A DNA stretch of 64,000 bases, taken from positions 103,890,257 through 103,954,256 of the forward strand of contig NC_132989.1 in assembly GCF_048564905.1 (NCBI RefSeq). The letters are read 5' to 3'. Position numbers and translations under genes: made by a program. Shown piece after piece: positions 10,679-22,716 of this stretch; the stretch's first letter is position 1, and each line of letters begins with the position of its first letter. The notes under the pieces are model-generated. The model searched no databases. It had not been told where the DNA came from and saw only the letters and a program-made list of their open reading frames with translations. This DNA is from Vicugna pacos (Eukaryota > Chordata > Mammalia > Artiodactyla > Camelidae).

Positions 10679-11100
10679 TGCAGCAACATGGATGCTCCTG
10701 GAGAATGTCATTCTAAGTGAAGTAAGCCAGAAAGAGAAAGAAAAATACCGTATGAGATCACTCATATGTGGAATCTAAAAAACAAAAACAAACAAACAAA
10801 CAAAAACAAAGCATAAATACAGGACAGAAATAGACTCACAGACAGAGAATACAGACTTGTGGTTACCAGGGGGGTAGAGGGTGGGAAGGGATAGACTGGG
10901 ATTTCAAAATTGTAGAATAGATAGACAAGATTACATTGTATAGCACAGGGAAATATACACAAAATGTTGTGATGGCTCACAGAGAAAAAAATGTGACGAT
11001 GAGTGTGTATATGTCCATGAATGACTGAAAAATTGTGCTGAACACTGGAATTTGACACAACATTGTAAAATGATTATAAATCAATAAAAAATGTTTAAAA
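10679..11100 (+). mobile_element. 5'-truncated L1 3' end (young subfamily)
   Basis: It starts within the ORF2 C-terminus ('gcagcaacatggatgctcct') and runs through the 3' UTR to 'attataaatcaataaaaaat'. By eye it differs from the copy ending at 9494 by about eight substitutions and a 6-base indel in the A/C-rich tract, over about 415 bp. It is inserted at, or joined to, the poly(A) of the preceding L1 tail. Confidence 0.95.
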
Positions 11101-11169
11101 AATTTGAAGGAGTAATAATAAACCAGCAGGAACTGGAAAAAAAAACAAGCTAGACTCAACAGAAGAAAG

Positions 11170-11480
11170 ATTATTGGACTGGACACAGAAAAGTAAAGGG
11201 AAAAGAGAATAAACAGTGCAGTAAAAAAATGGGGGAAGGTAAAAAACATGTGAGAAGCAGGAAAAGAAAAAAGAATCTAAAATACATATAATTTTAGTGA
11301 AATTATTTGAAGAAACACCAGGGAAACATTTTCTAAAACTCATGATAGACATTAACCCCCAGATTCCTGAAGCTCAATAAAACTTTATAACAATTGATAA
11401 AAAGAAAATCACAACTAGGCATACCTTAATGTAGTTGCTAAAATCCAAAGAAGTGAATAAAAATATACTGTACATGAGAA
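11170..11480 (+). mobile_element. Ancient L1/HAL1 fragment (ORF1 region)
   Basis: 'attatttgaagaaacacc', 'catgatagacattaaccccc', 'agattcctgaagctcaataa' follow the order of L1 ORF1 sequences ('atttgaagaaataatggc ... cattaatctacagattcaagaagctcaa'). It is strongly diverged. Confidence 0.55.
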
Positions 11481-13604
11481 ATACCTTTTTTTTTAAATTG
11501 GGACACAGAAAATGTGAGATTAGGGAGACATACAATCTCTGTCATGCAAGTAACAGACAAATAAATATTTGTTCACATACTAATATTCAACAGAGTGGGC
11601 TTATATTTAAAAAATGCAAGTGCTAAAGAAGGCTGAAGTATATTTATATTTAATTTTGTAACATAGTGTATCCACAATAATGTCAAAATATGGTAGATGT
11701 TCAATATTTGTTGTATCTGTGTCTGAGTATAATACATACACTAAAATAAAAATCATCCAGTTGTGTGGGTCTATTCAGTTTATTTATTTTGTTCAAAAAG
11801 TATCCAGAACTATATTTGGGAGAGAAGTTTCACTTCTACTTACGAAAGTAATCTAAAGTAATCTACTCCACCAAGGGCACAGATACATATTTACAGATAT
11901 GCTGACATAGTAATTATAATTGCCCCAAACCAAAATCCTAGAAACAATGTTAGTGACTAATAATATAGGTTGAAGTAGGTAAATTCTGTAGTTTTAAAAC
12001 AGCCATAAAATGGAGAACCATAGAGAAATGAAAGATCATGGTAGATCTCTCTCTCTCTCCCCTTCTCAATTTTCTCTCTCTCAGTATATATACTGATGTT
12101 AAAAGTGAAAATGTATATTAGATAAATAAAGCAAAGTTGCAGATATATTCAGAGCATACTCTTGCTTATTTAAAATACATTCTCAATTTTGAATGTGTCT
12201 AAAATAAATTCTCAATTATGTCCACATCTATGTATAATCTGGATGTATATGGAAGGATACATAAAATACTTCACTTATTTCTGAGTAGTTGGACTGAGAA
12301 ACTGTTTAAGAGTGGTGAAGAGAGAATCTTTTTTTTTTCTTTATTCCCTTTGAAACTTTCCATGATTTTGGTTTGCTTTGTGTGTGTACATGTGCCTCAA
12401 ATAGCTTTTTTTCTTCTTTCATAGAAAAGTGGAAACGTGTTGTTTTTAAAAGATTTTCAACAGGCACACACACACATGGTAAAAAGATGTTCTACAACAC
12501 TTGCCATACCAAGATAACTATAATTTCAGGATTACAATGAATTGGTTTATTCATTTTGGATGGAATGCTGTACTAAGCATATGTCACTATTTCCTACAGC
12601 ATCATGAAATTAGGACTGTACTTTGCCAAAAAATGCCAGATGGTCATGATGTACCAATTGCTTATACTGACTACTGAGCCACATTTCAAGCCTGGAATAA
12701 AGCTGAAATATGCTGCAAAATAGCACAGATTTCCCAGAGCAGATTGTTAGAAGACATTGGCCAATATGAATTTCTAGGCATCTCCACCTTCCACATTTCA
12801 CGGGGTGTTAAAAATTCAGTAAAATAATAAAGCAATTCTATGTCTCAGAAGGAATGAGCATCGTTTAATATTTAATCTATAGCTTCGATAAATGGTATGG
12901 AATTGTACCTTACATGATATTCCTATTTTCATAACACTTTGTGGGTGCTTGTGAAATATACATCAAGCTTCCAGAGGAAACCCTACTTATTAGACTTATT
13001 TGTATTTCAGTTCACATTCTAAGAAGAATCATCCCAAATAAAATTAAAAAAAATATATAAAATCATTTAAAAATTTCAACTTCATACTTCCATATGAAAT
13101 AAATAAACCATATACTTATAAAATGTAAAGCCTATTTGATGATTAAACTACACAAAAATGTAGAATTAACTTTCCTTAACTCTAACCTTCCTCTTCTGAA
13201 ATACCTGTTCCAAAGAGTGCTTATAAGAAAGTGAACTTCTCCTGCAAGATGGTCCTGAACAAGGACTTCATTCTTGCTGATCTACGTTTTTAACCGTGTG
13301 TTTTACATGGTAAGTTACAGGGATGCAAACATTGCAAAGCATCACCTAAAAAAACAAAATTCAAGCTAGCACAGCAACACTCTATTACACCTTACCACTG
13401 TCATTCATATCCAATCTTTCTTTTCTTTTAAGGAAGATTCTACTTTTGGAATCCTAAACCTTAAAACTATACCACTGATGTTTTCTTGCATGTTCTGTAT
13501 GTTAGTAGTAAGGTTTATCTCTTTCAGATTTTCGATACTGAAAATTCTGAGTTTATGTAATATTTGCTTGGCCAAATTTTCTTGCTTTGTATATATTCAA
13601 ACAG
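11481..13604. other. Unassigned AT-rich sequence
   Basis: No gene seen. There is a CT-rich low-complexity patch at 12045-12082. The minus-strand open frame at 12610-12801 is short and unrecognisable. Confidence 0.5.
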
Positions 13605-13677
13605 TGTCTGTGTGTGTATATATATACACACATACATACATACATACACACACATACATACATACTACATATATATT
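13605..13677 (+). repeat. Compound microsatellite (TG/TA/CATA)
   Basis: 'tgtctgtgtgtgtatatata' passes into repeated 'cata' and 'caca' units, then 'tacatatata'. It makes a spurious IHTHT-rich peptide in the plus frame. Confidence 0.95.
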
Positions 13678-16600
13678 TTTATGACTAGGTATCTTGCAAA
13701 ACTAATAATGCCTAAAAATCAAATACAATCTAGTTTTAATTAAATTGTAATTATTTTACTTTTCCATTTTCCTAAGCAAAGTGCTAATAATAAAATTATA
13801 AGAAATATTTTAATAAAATGAGAAACGTTTTAAATTATTTTATATTATGTAAAATATTGATACAGGACTATATGGAAATGTCATTCGGTCCATAAGATTT
13901 GTCATCAAAGCTTTAGGAAATCTTTGATTTTCTTTTTGCTTCTGTCTTTCTCTCTCATATGGCGGGGGCACAGCTTAGAGTCTATCTGCTTTTATGTTAT
14001 ATTTAAAAACTTCATCTTTAAATCAACTCTATTAATACTTGATAAAATATTTGTCAGCATCTCTTTAGATTTATTTTTCTTAAATCATATTTAGCTAATT
14101 TTAAAGAAACTGTATCATGTTTTTATATTCAAAAATCTTATACAAAATTGATAACTAATAATTTTATTTATTTAATCAAATTTTAGAATTTCTGTACTTT
14201 GGTAAAAATACATGACTAACTTTAAAATTTTTAAATAACTTTTATATTTTTTGTTGTTTTCGTTTGAAGGTAATATTTATTACTCACTAAATATTTAGAA
14301 ACACTGAAGTAGAGAAAAAATTGGCAATATTGTATTAACCTCACCATACAGACAAACAATAGATAATTTTCTTGATATTTTCTCCCTACTCTAGATGATT
14401 AAAGTTTTCCTTTGGACATTGATACCATTTTTTGATATGCTATCATCACTATCATCACAACCATCATCAAAGAACCATGTTTTTAAAAATAGATTTTCAA
14501 AATATTATTTGTAAGTACTTTTTAAGGCATATCAATTAATTTCAGCATTTTCTTACTGTTAATATAAATTTTGGCATGACTTTCCTAAGAGATTTATTAA
14601 TATTATATTAATTTAATATTTATATTTAATATTACAAAAGGGTTAATCTTAATTTAATATTATAGAGTAGGATTAATTGGTAAATATAGATATAAGCCTT
14701 TGAAATATTACAAAATTGTTATACAAAAGAACAAAATAATCCCAGTTGAATTATTCAAAAAATTAATTCAGAATAATTGTAAGTATAAAAATGTAAAAAT
14801 AACATTAGGAAAACAAAGACAATACCATTAGAATGAAATATAAAATACTGGGTATATAATTAAAAGTAATACTTAAAAGTGACAATTCCAGAGGCAAAGA
14901 TTTACATTTCAAACTTTGTCTATTTACTATGTAGTGGGCAAACTATTCTGTCTTCTTTATGCCTCTTTTTCTTTTTATATTAAATAGGAAACATAAGTTA
15001 TATAACACAAAATATTAATTTAAGAACTAATGATATTATTCAAAATAAGTCAAAGTCTTCATAATCAATATTTCAAGTCAGTATAATGTAGAATAACTTC
15101 CTTGGCCTAATGGGTATCTATTCAGCTCCCAGAACAAAAGAGAGCCAGGTTATCTAGTTGAGAAGTAGGAGGACTCTTTCTGCTCTAGCAAATGCAAACC
15201 ATTTTACACATTCTCTCTCAGTTTGGGATTATACTGGAGAAAGCTATGGCATGACAATTTACCCATACCCTAAACACTCTTACTCAACAATAGTGCATTT
15301 GTTTTGAAAATTTTTACAGAACTAGGAAAATTTAACCAGAGAAAAATAGTAAAAATAAAGTAAACAAAAGCACTTTAAAATCTTTATTTCCTTCTCTAAT
15401 AGTCTACCTTTATTGGTCAAGGTGCTCTGGTATTTTTCTGAAATGAAACAGAAAATGGAAGTATAGACTCCTTAGAATTTTAATATTTGCATATAGAAAT
15501 GTATCACATAATAAAATATTTTAAGGAAAGTAGAGACACTGACATATGGCAAGAGCAATACTTTTTGATACATTAAGACAAAAACATAAACAATATTTTT
15601 TCTAAAATACCAGACATGCCCAGGAACGGTAAAATTACAGGTACTGGATCCTATCAAATATATAGATTTCACCAATGCAGCTATTAATATACTCTGATCC
15701 AGTTTGGGCCAGCAAGAGGTTCTTCTGAAACCAAGCTGAAATCTGTCTCCCTGTAATGTTTACCCCACCATCATCCTATTTTACCTCTTGAAGCCACTTT
15801 AATTATCTTACTTGTGAATACTCCTTTTCAGACACAGAAAGATTTATCGCATTTTCTCAAGCCTAGATGGAGAAATGTTATTACTATGCTCAGCATCATG
15901 TATCATTTGCAAATGAGCAAAATTACTATTATTTACTTGGCTAAAATATCATATTTATTTTTACTTCAACAATGTAAACTGCTTTGTAATCTAGAGCTGT
16001 GCCCAAATAGCATGGATATGATCTCCAAGTTAGATTTAAAAAATTATTTTGGTTAGTTTTCTTAGATGGCCTTTGGAAATAATTCTAGCATTACTAGTTT
16101 TGTGTGGAAGTTTTTGTTTCCTTTTAGACTGATACCGGTTTTCAGAATGAGGCTACAATAAATTAAAATTGGGTTTCATTTTGTTTTTTGTTTTTTTTTT
16201 TAGTGTTTGCTATACTTTGAAAAAAATCTTTCTGAAGTACCAAGGCCCTACCATGAATGAAGAGGACTTTATGTATGTTTTTCATTCCATGTATATGACT
16301 CATTTTTGTGTGTATGCACCTTTTAGATTTTCTCTCTAAATAATTAGTAACAGAGCCCACACTTTCATTCTATATTTTAAAATAAAAACCACCATTGCCA
16401 GCAGGAGGTTTGTTAAAATTACTATCACCCAGCTATGTAAAAATCATATTGTTTTTACAAATCTGGTTATAAAAGAAGGGAAAAGGAGAATTTTACACAA
16501 AGAGGCATAAAATCTGAGTCACTGCTATTTCATCGTATGTTTTAATGAAGATTTAAAACAATCAAATAATAAAAGTAATTTAGCTGTGTCAAAGAAGGGT

Positions 16601-16689
16601 TTGTGATTTGATAAAATGCACACACACATATTTGTAAAAATGTCTCACCTCCCCAATATAATTTACATTTAGTGAAATGCACATATTTT
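13678..16689. other. Very AT-rich unassigned sequence
   Basis: No gene or clear repeat is seen. A small ATC-rich patch is at about 14440-14470 and a T-run at about 16180-16200. Confidence 0.55.
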
Positions 16690-17165
16690 TCCTTTATAGA
16701 CCTTCTAACCAACAAAATGTTAAAAATGTATATTACATACTATTAGTATCTGCCTTCTTTCACCCAACTTAATGTTTTGAGATTCACCAATGTTATTATA
16801 GGTATCAGTAGTTCATTCAGTTTTTATTCTGCATGTTTTAAGCTGTATGAATTAAACTACAATGTGTTTATCCATTTACGCATTCGCATTATTTCCAGTT
16901 TGGATCTACTCTGGTTAAATTTGCTATAAGCATTCATTTACAAATCTTTTTATGCACTATGGTTTTATTTGCCTTGGGTAAACACCTAAATGTGGAATTG
17001 CTGGGACCTAAGCTAACTGAATGTTAAATAACTGAGAGTTCTGGTTAGTCTACATCCTCAGAAATATTTGGTATTCTCAGTCTTTTTCAATTTTATCTAC
17101 TTGAGTGGGTAAATTTGTATCTACTTCTCTTAATTGCATTTCCCTAATGATTTTGAACATAGTCT
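16690..17165 (-). mobile_element. Ancient L1 fragment, antisense (ORF2 C-terminus)
   Basis: The plus strand reads as the reverse complement of an L1M-type ORF2 end: 'tttcacccaacttaatgttt', 'tatcagtagttcattcagtt', 'gtttatccatttacgcattc', 'tggaattgctgggacctaag', 'tgcatttccctaatgatttt'. Order and spacing match the canonical antisense series. It is highly diverged, mammal-wide in age, with no usable frame. Confidence 0.75.
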
Positions 17166-17169
17166 CATA

Positions 17170-17700
17170 TGCTTATTCCCCAGTTCTGTGTATACACGGG
17201 GTTGGTGAGTGCACGTGTGCTCGCCTGTGTATGTATGGCTGGTAAGAAGAGGCATTATTCCTGACACTGTGTGATCTCCAGGGAGTTACCGTTCATCCTT
17301 TTGTGTGTTTATTTCTTGGCCTCAGGATGTTACTTCACACCTCTTTGTTGATCAGTAATACTGAGCTTAATACTCAAGTGAGATCTGTCTTCTCTTTCAT
17401 CTCAGCACTCAGCATTGCAAAAATCTCACTGCCTTTATCTCCTTAGACTCTCAGCTTTTTCTCCGGGTAAGGGACCATGGGTTCTGCCAGGGTTCACCGT
17501 CCTTGAGCCAGGATGTGGAAACTCTTAGTCAGTAAGTTGGGGTAATTGGAGGGCTCCCATGGTTTGTTTCCAGCCTCTCAGAATGTTTACTGTACTGTTT
17601 TATGTCCTGAAAATTGTTATTCATATATTTTGTTTGTTTTCTGGGTTATTTCAGGTGGGAGAGTAAATCTGGTCATTGTTACTTCATCTTGGCCAGGTGT
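17170..17700. repeat. Possible L1-derived segment, unassigned
   Basis: A GC-richer block ending 'ggtgggagagtaaatctggt' and 'gttacttcatcttggccag', a phrase shared with some dispersed mammalian L1M-type sequences. It does not continue the ORF2 order of the L1 to its left, so it is a separate piece. Family uncertain. Confidence 0.35.
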
Positions 17701-20700
17701 CTGAATTTTAATTTGATTTGATTTTAATTAATTTATACTTAAATTCATATAGTGTGACTATTGTCAACTGAACTTCACAGTACAGCTCAGATGCTTTATC
17801 AAGTTTGACCACACAGCATATTTTATCTTCCTCTTTGGAAAATCACAGGACAGAAGCCCTGCAATAAAGAAGACTGTTTAAATCCGCATTAACTATGTTT
17901 TCTTTCTTTTTTTTTTTCTTTAGCTTTTTTTGTCTTTAGAAATGTTTCATTGTGTTATAGCTATTTACATCCTGTGGATACTGTGTTCTGCAGAACATTT
18001 TGGGGAGAGGCTTCTAAGACAAATTAGTTTATATTTAACACACTTGCTTTTGGTGTCAAGAAAGGATTTTCCCAATATATTAAGACCAGAAATCTTTTAC
18101 TTCTTTTATGTGAGTGAGTCAGGATTTCTTTGGAATTCTCCTCATTGCAAGAGTAGCTTTCTTGATAGAACTAAAGATGATAAAGACAGTATCTTTTATG
18201 GGACCTGAGATGCATATTCTATATCCTTTGTATTGTATGTATTTTTTGATTAAAGAATGAATGTTTTATTTTCACCATTAAAATTATATCCTAGATAAGT
18301 CCACTGAGGATTCAAAACATTGCCTAACCAAGTATCAGTGGGTTAGCCTAGGATTCATACTATGATATCCAAATTATAATTTTCACTAAAAATAAAGAGG
18401 GTAAATTGAAGATATAAATAATTATATATATGGAAAAGGCAATTTAGAAGGTCAGATTGAAATATTTTTAAACAATACAGCAAGAAGGTTGTCAAAATGA
18501 ATACCATATTAACACTATAATAACGGAGGTGCTAAAGGAAGTCAGGAAGATCCTATGTCATGTGGCTCTCACAGGTCAATGATGGAAAAACTTAAGTATT
18601 CATAAGCTTAATGATTGCAATTAATTTAAACATACCAAATTTTAAAAAACAGTAATAAGATAATGACACTAAATGAAAAGAAATGAAAATAATTGGTCAC
18701 CACTAGATACTGGTTGGGAGTAAAATCACTCTTGCTAATTTTTTTCTAATAATAATAACAATAATAATGATACAACAGAAGGGCTAAAGAGTAGATTAAG
18801 TAATTTCTCTTTCAATTTCCTTCAGCTAATAAATTAAGAAGGAATGATTTTGTAATCCCAAATGCATTATTGTGGGCTGATAACATCAATGATAAAGAAA
18901 TAATCAGAAAATAATAGCTTTATAAAGGAAAAACAAAATGCCATCTATAAAATAGACATGTTAAAATATAAAGCTTAAATTTTTTCATGACTCATAGATC
19001 CAAATATGCATTTACACAAAATGTAGATGACATATAATCACATAGTGAACACCTAGTGATGCAATCAGAAAAATGCAGGTTATGAAAAGACTGTAAGGCC
19101 AGTAATTCACTTACATCAAAAAATAAATTATTAGATGAACTAAAGACATGGAGTCATAACCAATACATTAAAAGATACTGAAAAATATATCAACCAATTA
19201 TAATGTGTGAACTTTTATGGGTTCTGATTCAAGAAAATAGTGTTTGCAAATGACAGTATTGGAAATGTATTTATTAAATATTTGATGCTATTAATAATTT
19301 ATTTTCCAATTTTTAGGTTTTAAAAATGTTGGGAATTAATAATTATTTAACCTATGTGATGTGGAAGAGAAAAGGAACATGTTACTCTGTTTACTTTTGT
19401 ACATATTTAAAATGTCCCATACTAAAGTGTTAAAAAGTGTGATGAACTAGGATTCTAAATCTGTGGAATGTTTAAAAATTTTAAAACAGGAAAAGACTCC
19501 AGCCTCTTTCTGGGTCTATCTGTTGGAATATTCATAGAGCCAGGTTTATTGAACTTTGGCCAGACTACCACTCTTTTGTCAGTTTTCTTTCATTATCAAG
19601 GTATGGTTTGGATAGGCACTTCTTTTTACCTGAGATGATCATATCAATTATAAAAGTTAAAAATCATTTCATAACATCACCAGCATGTAAAGTTATATAG
19701 TTAAAATTGAAAACACATCTTCCTATTTATAAACATTCCAATGGATAACTGCATTCTGCATACTTTAAATACTTCATATTCTGGTTACTAATATTGTATT
19801 ACTTTATTTTAATGTAATTCAACAACTTTTCTACAAAAAAATAAGAACCAATGAAGAAATCCTTTTTGTGGGAAATATCTCAGAAAGCATTATAATGGAT
19901 AAGAAAAATTAAAATTAAAGAGAACACAATATCTATGTTGAGGTAACACTATTCAGCAGTTTTTAGTATCTGTCTTTTAATGGACTGCAGAAATGTCATT
20001 AAATTAAAGAAAGGTGCTTTGTTCTTTGAGAAAAAAATTATGAGCATTAATCATAATAACAATGACAGGTTTTATATTTCTTCTAGTTTATGTGAAATAT
20101 AGATTATAGATTATATGTTATAAACTTAAAATAAATCAATTGCTGATATATTTTCACAAGTGGACACATTCGTTAAGAAATTTATTTTTATGTGTTTGAT
20201 AAACACTTTATATTTTGTAAGTATTTAAGTAATAGATTACGCCAATCTGTTTAATCATATGATTCAATAAAAGTCACATGTTATGGGAAACCCATACAAA
20301 AATGTAAAGTATTGTGAATTCTATGTATATAACTGAAAGAATACTTTAAAATTATTCATCAAGTGAGCAGATTGTTTAGTAATTAAATTAAAATATATCA
20401 CAAAATGTTTCAGAAACAATTTGAAGAATTATAATCTGCAATCCTCTAACATTTCTGTAGCATTTGAATAAAGCTTCTGATAGATTTAACATTATATACT
20501 AAATCATTAAAGATTTTCTTTCTTTAGTGTTGCCTCATATTCTTCATATTTTTATTTTGCATTTATTTCTAGAAATTTTATATATATGTTTTCCTTTCAA
20601 TTATAGATAATTTTTGGTCTGTGAGAAAATTAATTTTAGGTTTATTAAGAAACTTTAAAGGGATTAGATAAAACTTTTCATAAATCATTGTAACTTATCA

Positions 20701-20714
20701 GAAAAAGACAAGTT
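17701..20714. other. Unassigned AT-rich sequence
   Basis: No gene is supported. The 92-codon plus-strand open frame at 17930-18208 follows a T-run, is hydrophobic at the start, and matches nothing I recognise. A short AAT-rich patch is at about 18748-18775. Confidence 0.5.
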
Positions 20715-21060
20715 TTTAAGTGTTACAAATCATAACCATCAAATTCACCGATTTAAAATGTATAATTCAGTCCTTTTGAGTACGTTGGCAGAGTTGTGAA
20801 AACATCACCATGATCTAATTCTGGAGAAGTTCATCAAGCCCCCCCAAAAGCCCTGTAAACGTAAGTAGCCTTGTCCCATTCTGTCCCACCCACCCACGCC
20901 TGTGTTTAGCTCTAAGCAACCAGTAATATATTTTGTCTATAGATTTGCCTATTTTGAACATTTCAGATGAATGGAATCACATCTGGTCCTTTGTGACTGA
21001 CCACTTCCACTTAACACAGTGTTTTCAGACTTATCCATGTTGTGGCATGTATCAGTACTT
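20715..21060 (-). mobile_element. Ancient L1 3' UTR/ORF2 end, antisense
   Basis: 'taaaatgtataattcagtcc', 'gttgtgaaaacatcaccatg', 'agatttgcctattttgaaca', 'atgaatggaatcacatctgg' and 'catgtatcagtacttgtttc' follow the reverse complement of an L1M 3' end in correct order. It breaks off abruptly after about 21060. Confidence 0.8.
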
Positions 21061-21595
21061 GTTTCTTACTTTGGTACCTACATGCTGGACAAAACTCAAA
21101 GCATAACCACACATGGAAAGTCTTTTACATTGTATTATCTGTGGTCATTATTCCATTAATGTAATGGAGTTTTAGTGAAGCTTGTTCATGCATATATTAC
21201 ATTCATTTCTTTTTTATAATTTATCATTTATAAATATACTTATTTTGCCTCATTCTTTTTAGTTGCCCATATGATTTCCAATAATTACATATTACATATA
21301 TGTTCAGGATTATCAATATATTATTTTATTGTAATGATCAGACACTAAAGCCAAATCAAATAAAATTTTAAAAACTTAAATTTCTAACAAATTATGCAAG
21401 AAGCAAGACAAATTCAAAAATAAAATCATGTGTAAATAGTAAAATGATGGTTAAGTTTCAGAGGCATCCATTATTTGCTGATTATGGATTGGAGTTCCAC
21501 TGTATTTATTTAAATATTTAATTATGTACAATCCTATTATTTCAGGTAAGATGAATAAGGGTAATAACATGAATAGATTTTTTTCCTTTATTGCA
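21061..21595. other. Unassigned AT-rich sequence
   Basis: Nothing recognised between the L1 remnant and the polypurine tract. Confidence 0.5.
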
Positions 21596-21775
21596 GGGGA
21601 AGCTTCAGGGATAAGGAAAGAAGGAAAGAAGGAAGGGAGGGATGGAGGAAAGAAGGGAGAGGGGAGATAGGAGAGAGTAAAGGGAGGAAGACAAGAAAGA
21701 GGGAGGGAAGGGAAGCAGGAGAGAGAAAAAAGAAGACTGGGAAAAAGGAAGAGGAAAAATAGAAGGAAGAAAATC
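21596..21775 (+). repeat. Polypurine tract (GGAA/GAGG-rich), 180 bp
   Basis: Nearly pure A/G over about 180 bases, with irregular 'ggaaagaagg' and 'gggagg' units and only a few pyrimidines. Long polypurine tracts can form triplex DNA and are prone to polymorphism. No coding or promoter evidence accompanies it. Confidence 0.95.
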
Positions 21776-22703
21776 TTACATCAGTGAGTCACATATATCA
21801 TCAAACATTAGAAAGATGTGGAAAAATAAGTGACAATATTAGTATCAGCTACTTTAAGGGTTTTGGATTACAGTAGCAACAGACTATCATTTGTTTCATG
21901 TTTCATGTTTTAAAATTTATTTTATCATGTTGTATTAAAAATATCTGCCCAATTTGTTTCTTTTGAGTTATCTTTAATTATGTATATATTCAATTATCTG
22001 GAAAATATACATATGAGGTTTATCTAAGACTAGATACCACTAAAAAGATTTATCTAAGACTAAATACCACAAAAACTGATATTTTTCTAAACTATATGAA
22101 TAAATATATTTTACTGAACCTTTAAATATTTACTAAGTGTTCTTAACATATTTATCCTATTTACTTGTTATAGACAAATAGTATTAAAGTTGTTTTTTAT
22201 TGAACTGTATTTCTGTGAGTTTCTTTAATTATTTTAATAATTTATAATTATATATTTTTGGAGATAGTTCATCTGGTACACACATAATCTTGACTTATAT
22301 TTTTTCCATAATTTAGTTTATTCACTTTAATTTACATAAAATGCCTCACACAATATTTAATACCTATTGTCTTCAATGCTACTTGATATAATATTAATAT
22401 TTATTGAGTTCTTTCTTTTGCTTCTTGTTTTTATGATTCATACTTGCTTCCCCTTCCTTCTAGTATACTTTTGGATTTCAGTCTTGTAGCACAACCTTGG
22501 TAATTGTTAAAGATTTTGAAATTATGGGTAAACATCCTTAAAAGTATACATCATACATAAGGTACCACTATGCTAAAATACACTTACTTCATCTACCACT
22601 AAGAGCAAAAACACTGGCAATGAAACTGTAAGAAAATAACTTCTCATTCCTGCATTTTTCTTAAACAACATTGTCTTCTGGACCATCAAAGGTTATTTGT
22701 GAA
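21776..22703. other. Unassigned AT-rich sequence
   Basis: No gene seen. It contains the 30-bp tandem duplication at 22019-22078. Confidence 0.5.
22019..22078. repeat. Tandem duplication, 2 x 30 bp
   Basis: Copies 22019-22048 and 22049-22078 both begin 'tttatctaagacta' and contain 'ataccac'. They differ at only a few positions. Confidence 0.9.
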
Positions 22704-22716
22704 GCATTATTTCTTC
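22704..22716. repeat. Target-site duplication, left copy
   Basis: 'gcattatttcttc' pairs with 'gcatcatttcttc' at 25182-25194 (12 of 13), bracketing the L1 between them. Confidence 0.85.

Noticed and set aside
17930-18208. 92-codon plus-strand frame
   Set aside because: No domain, no splice or promoter context; it starts beside a T-run. Consistent with chance in AT-rich DNA.
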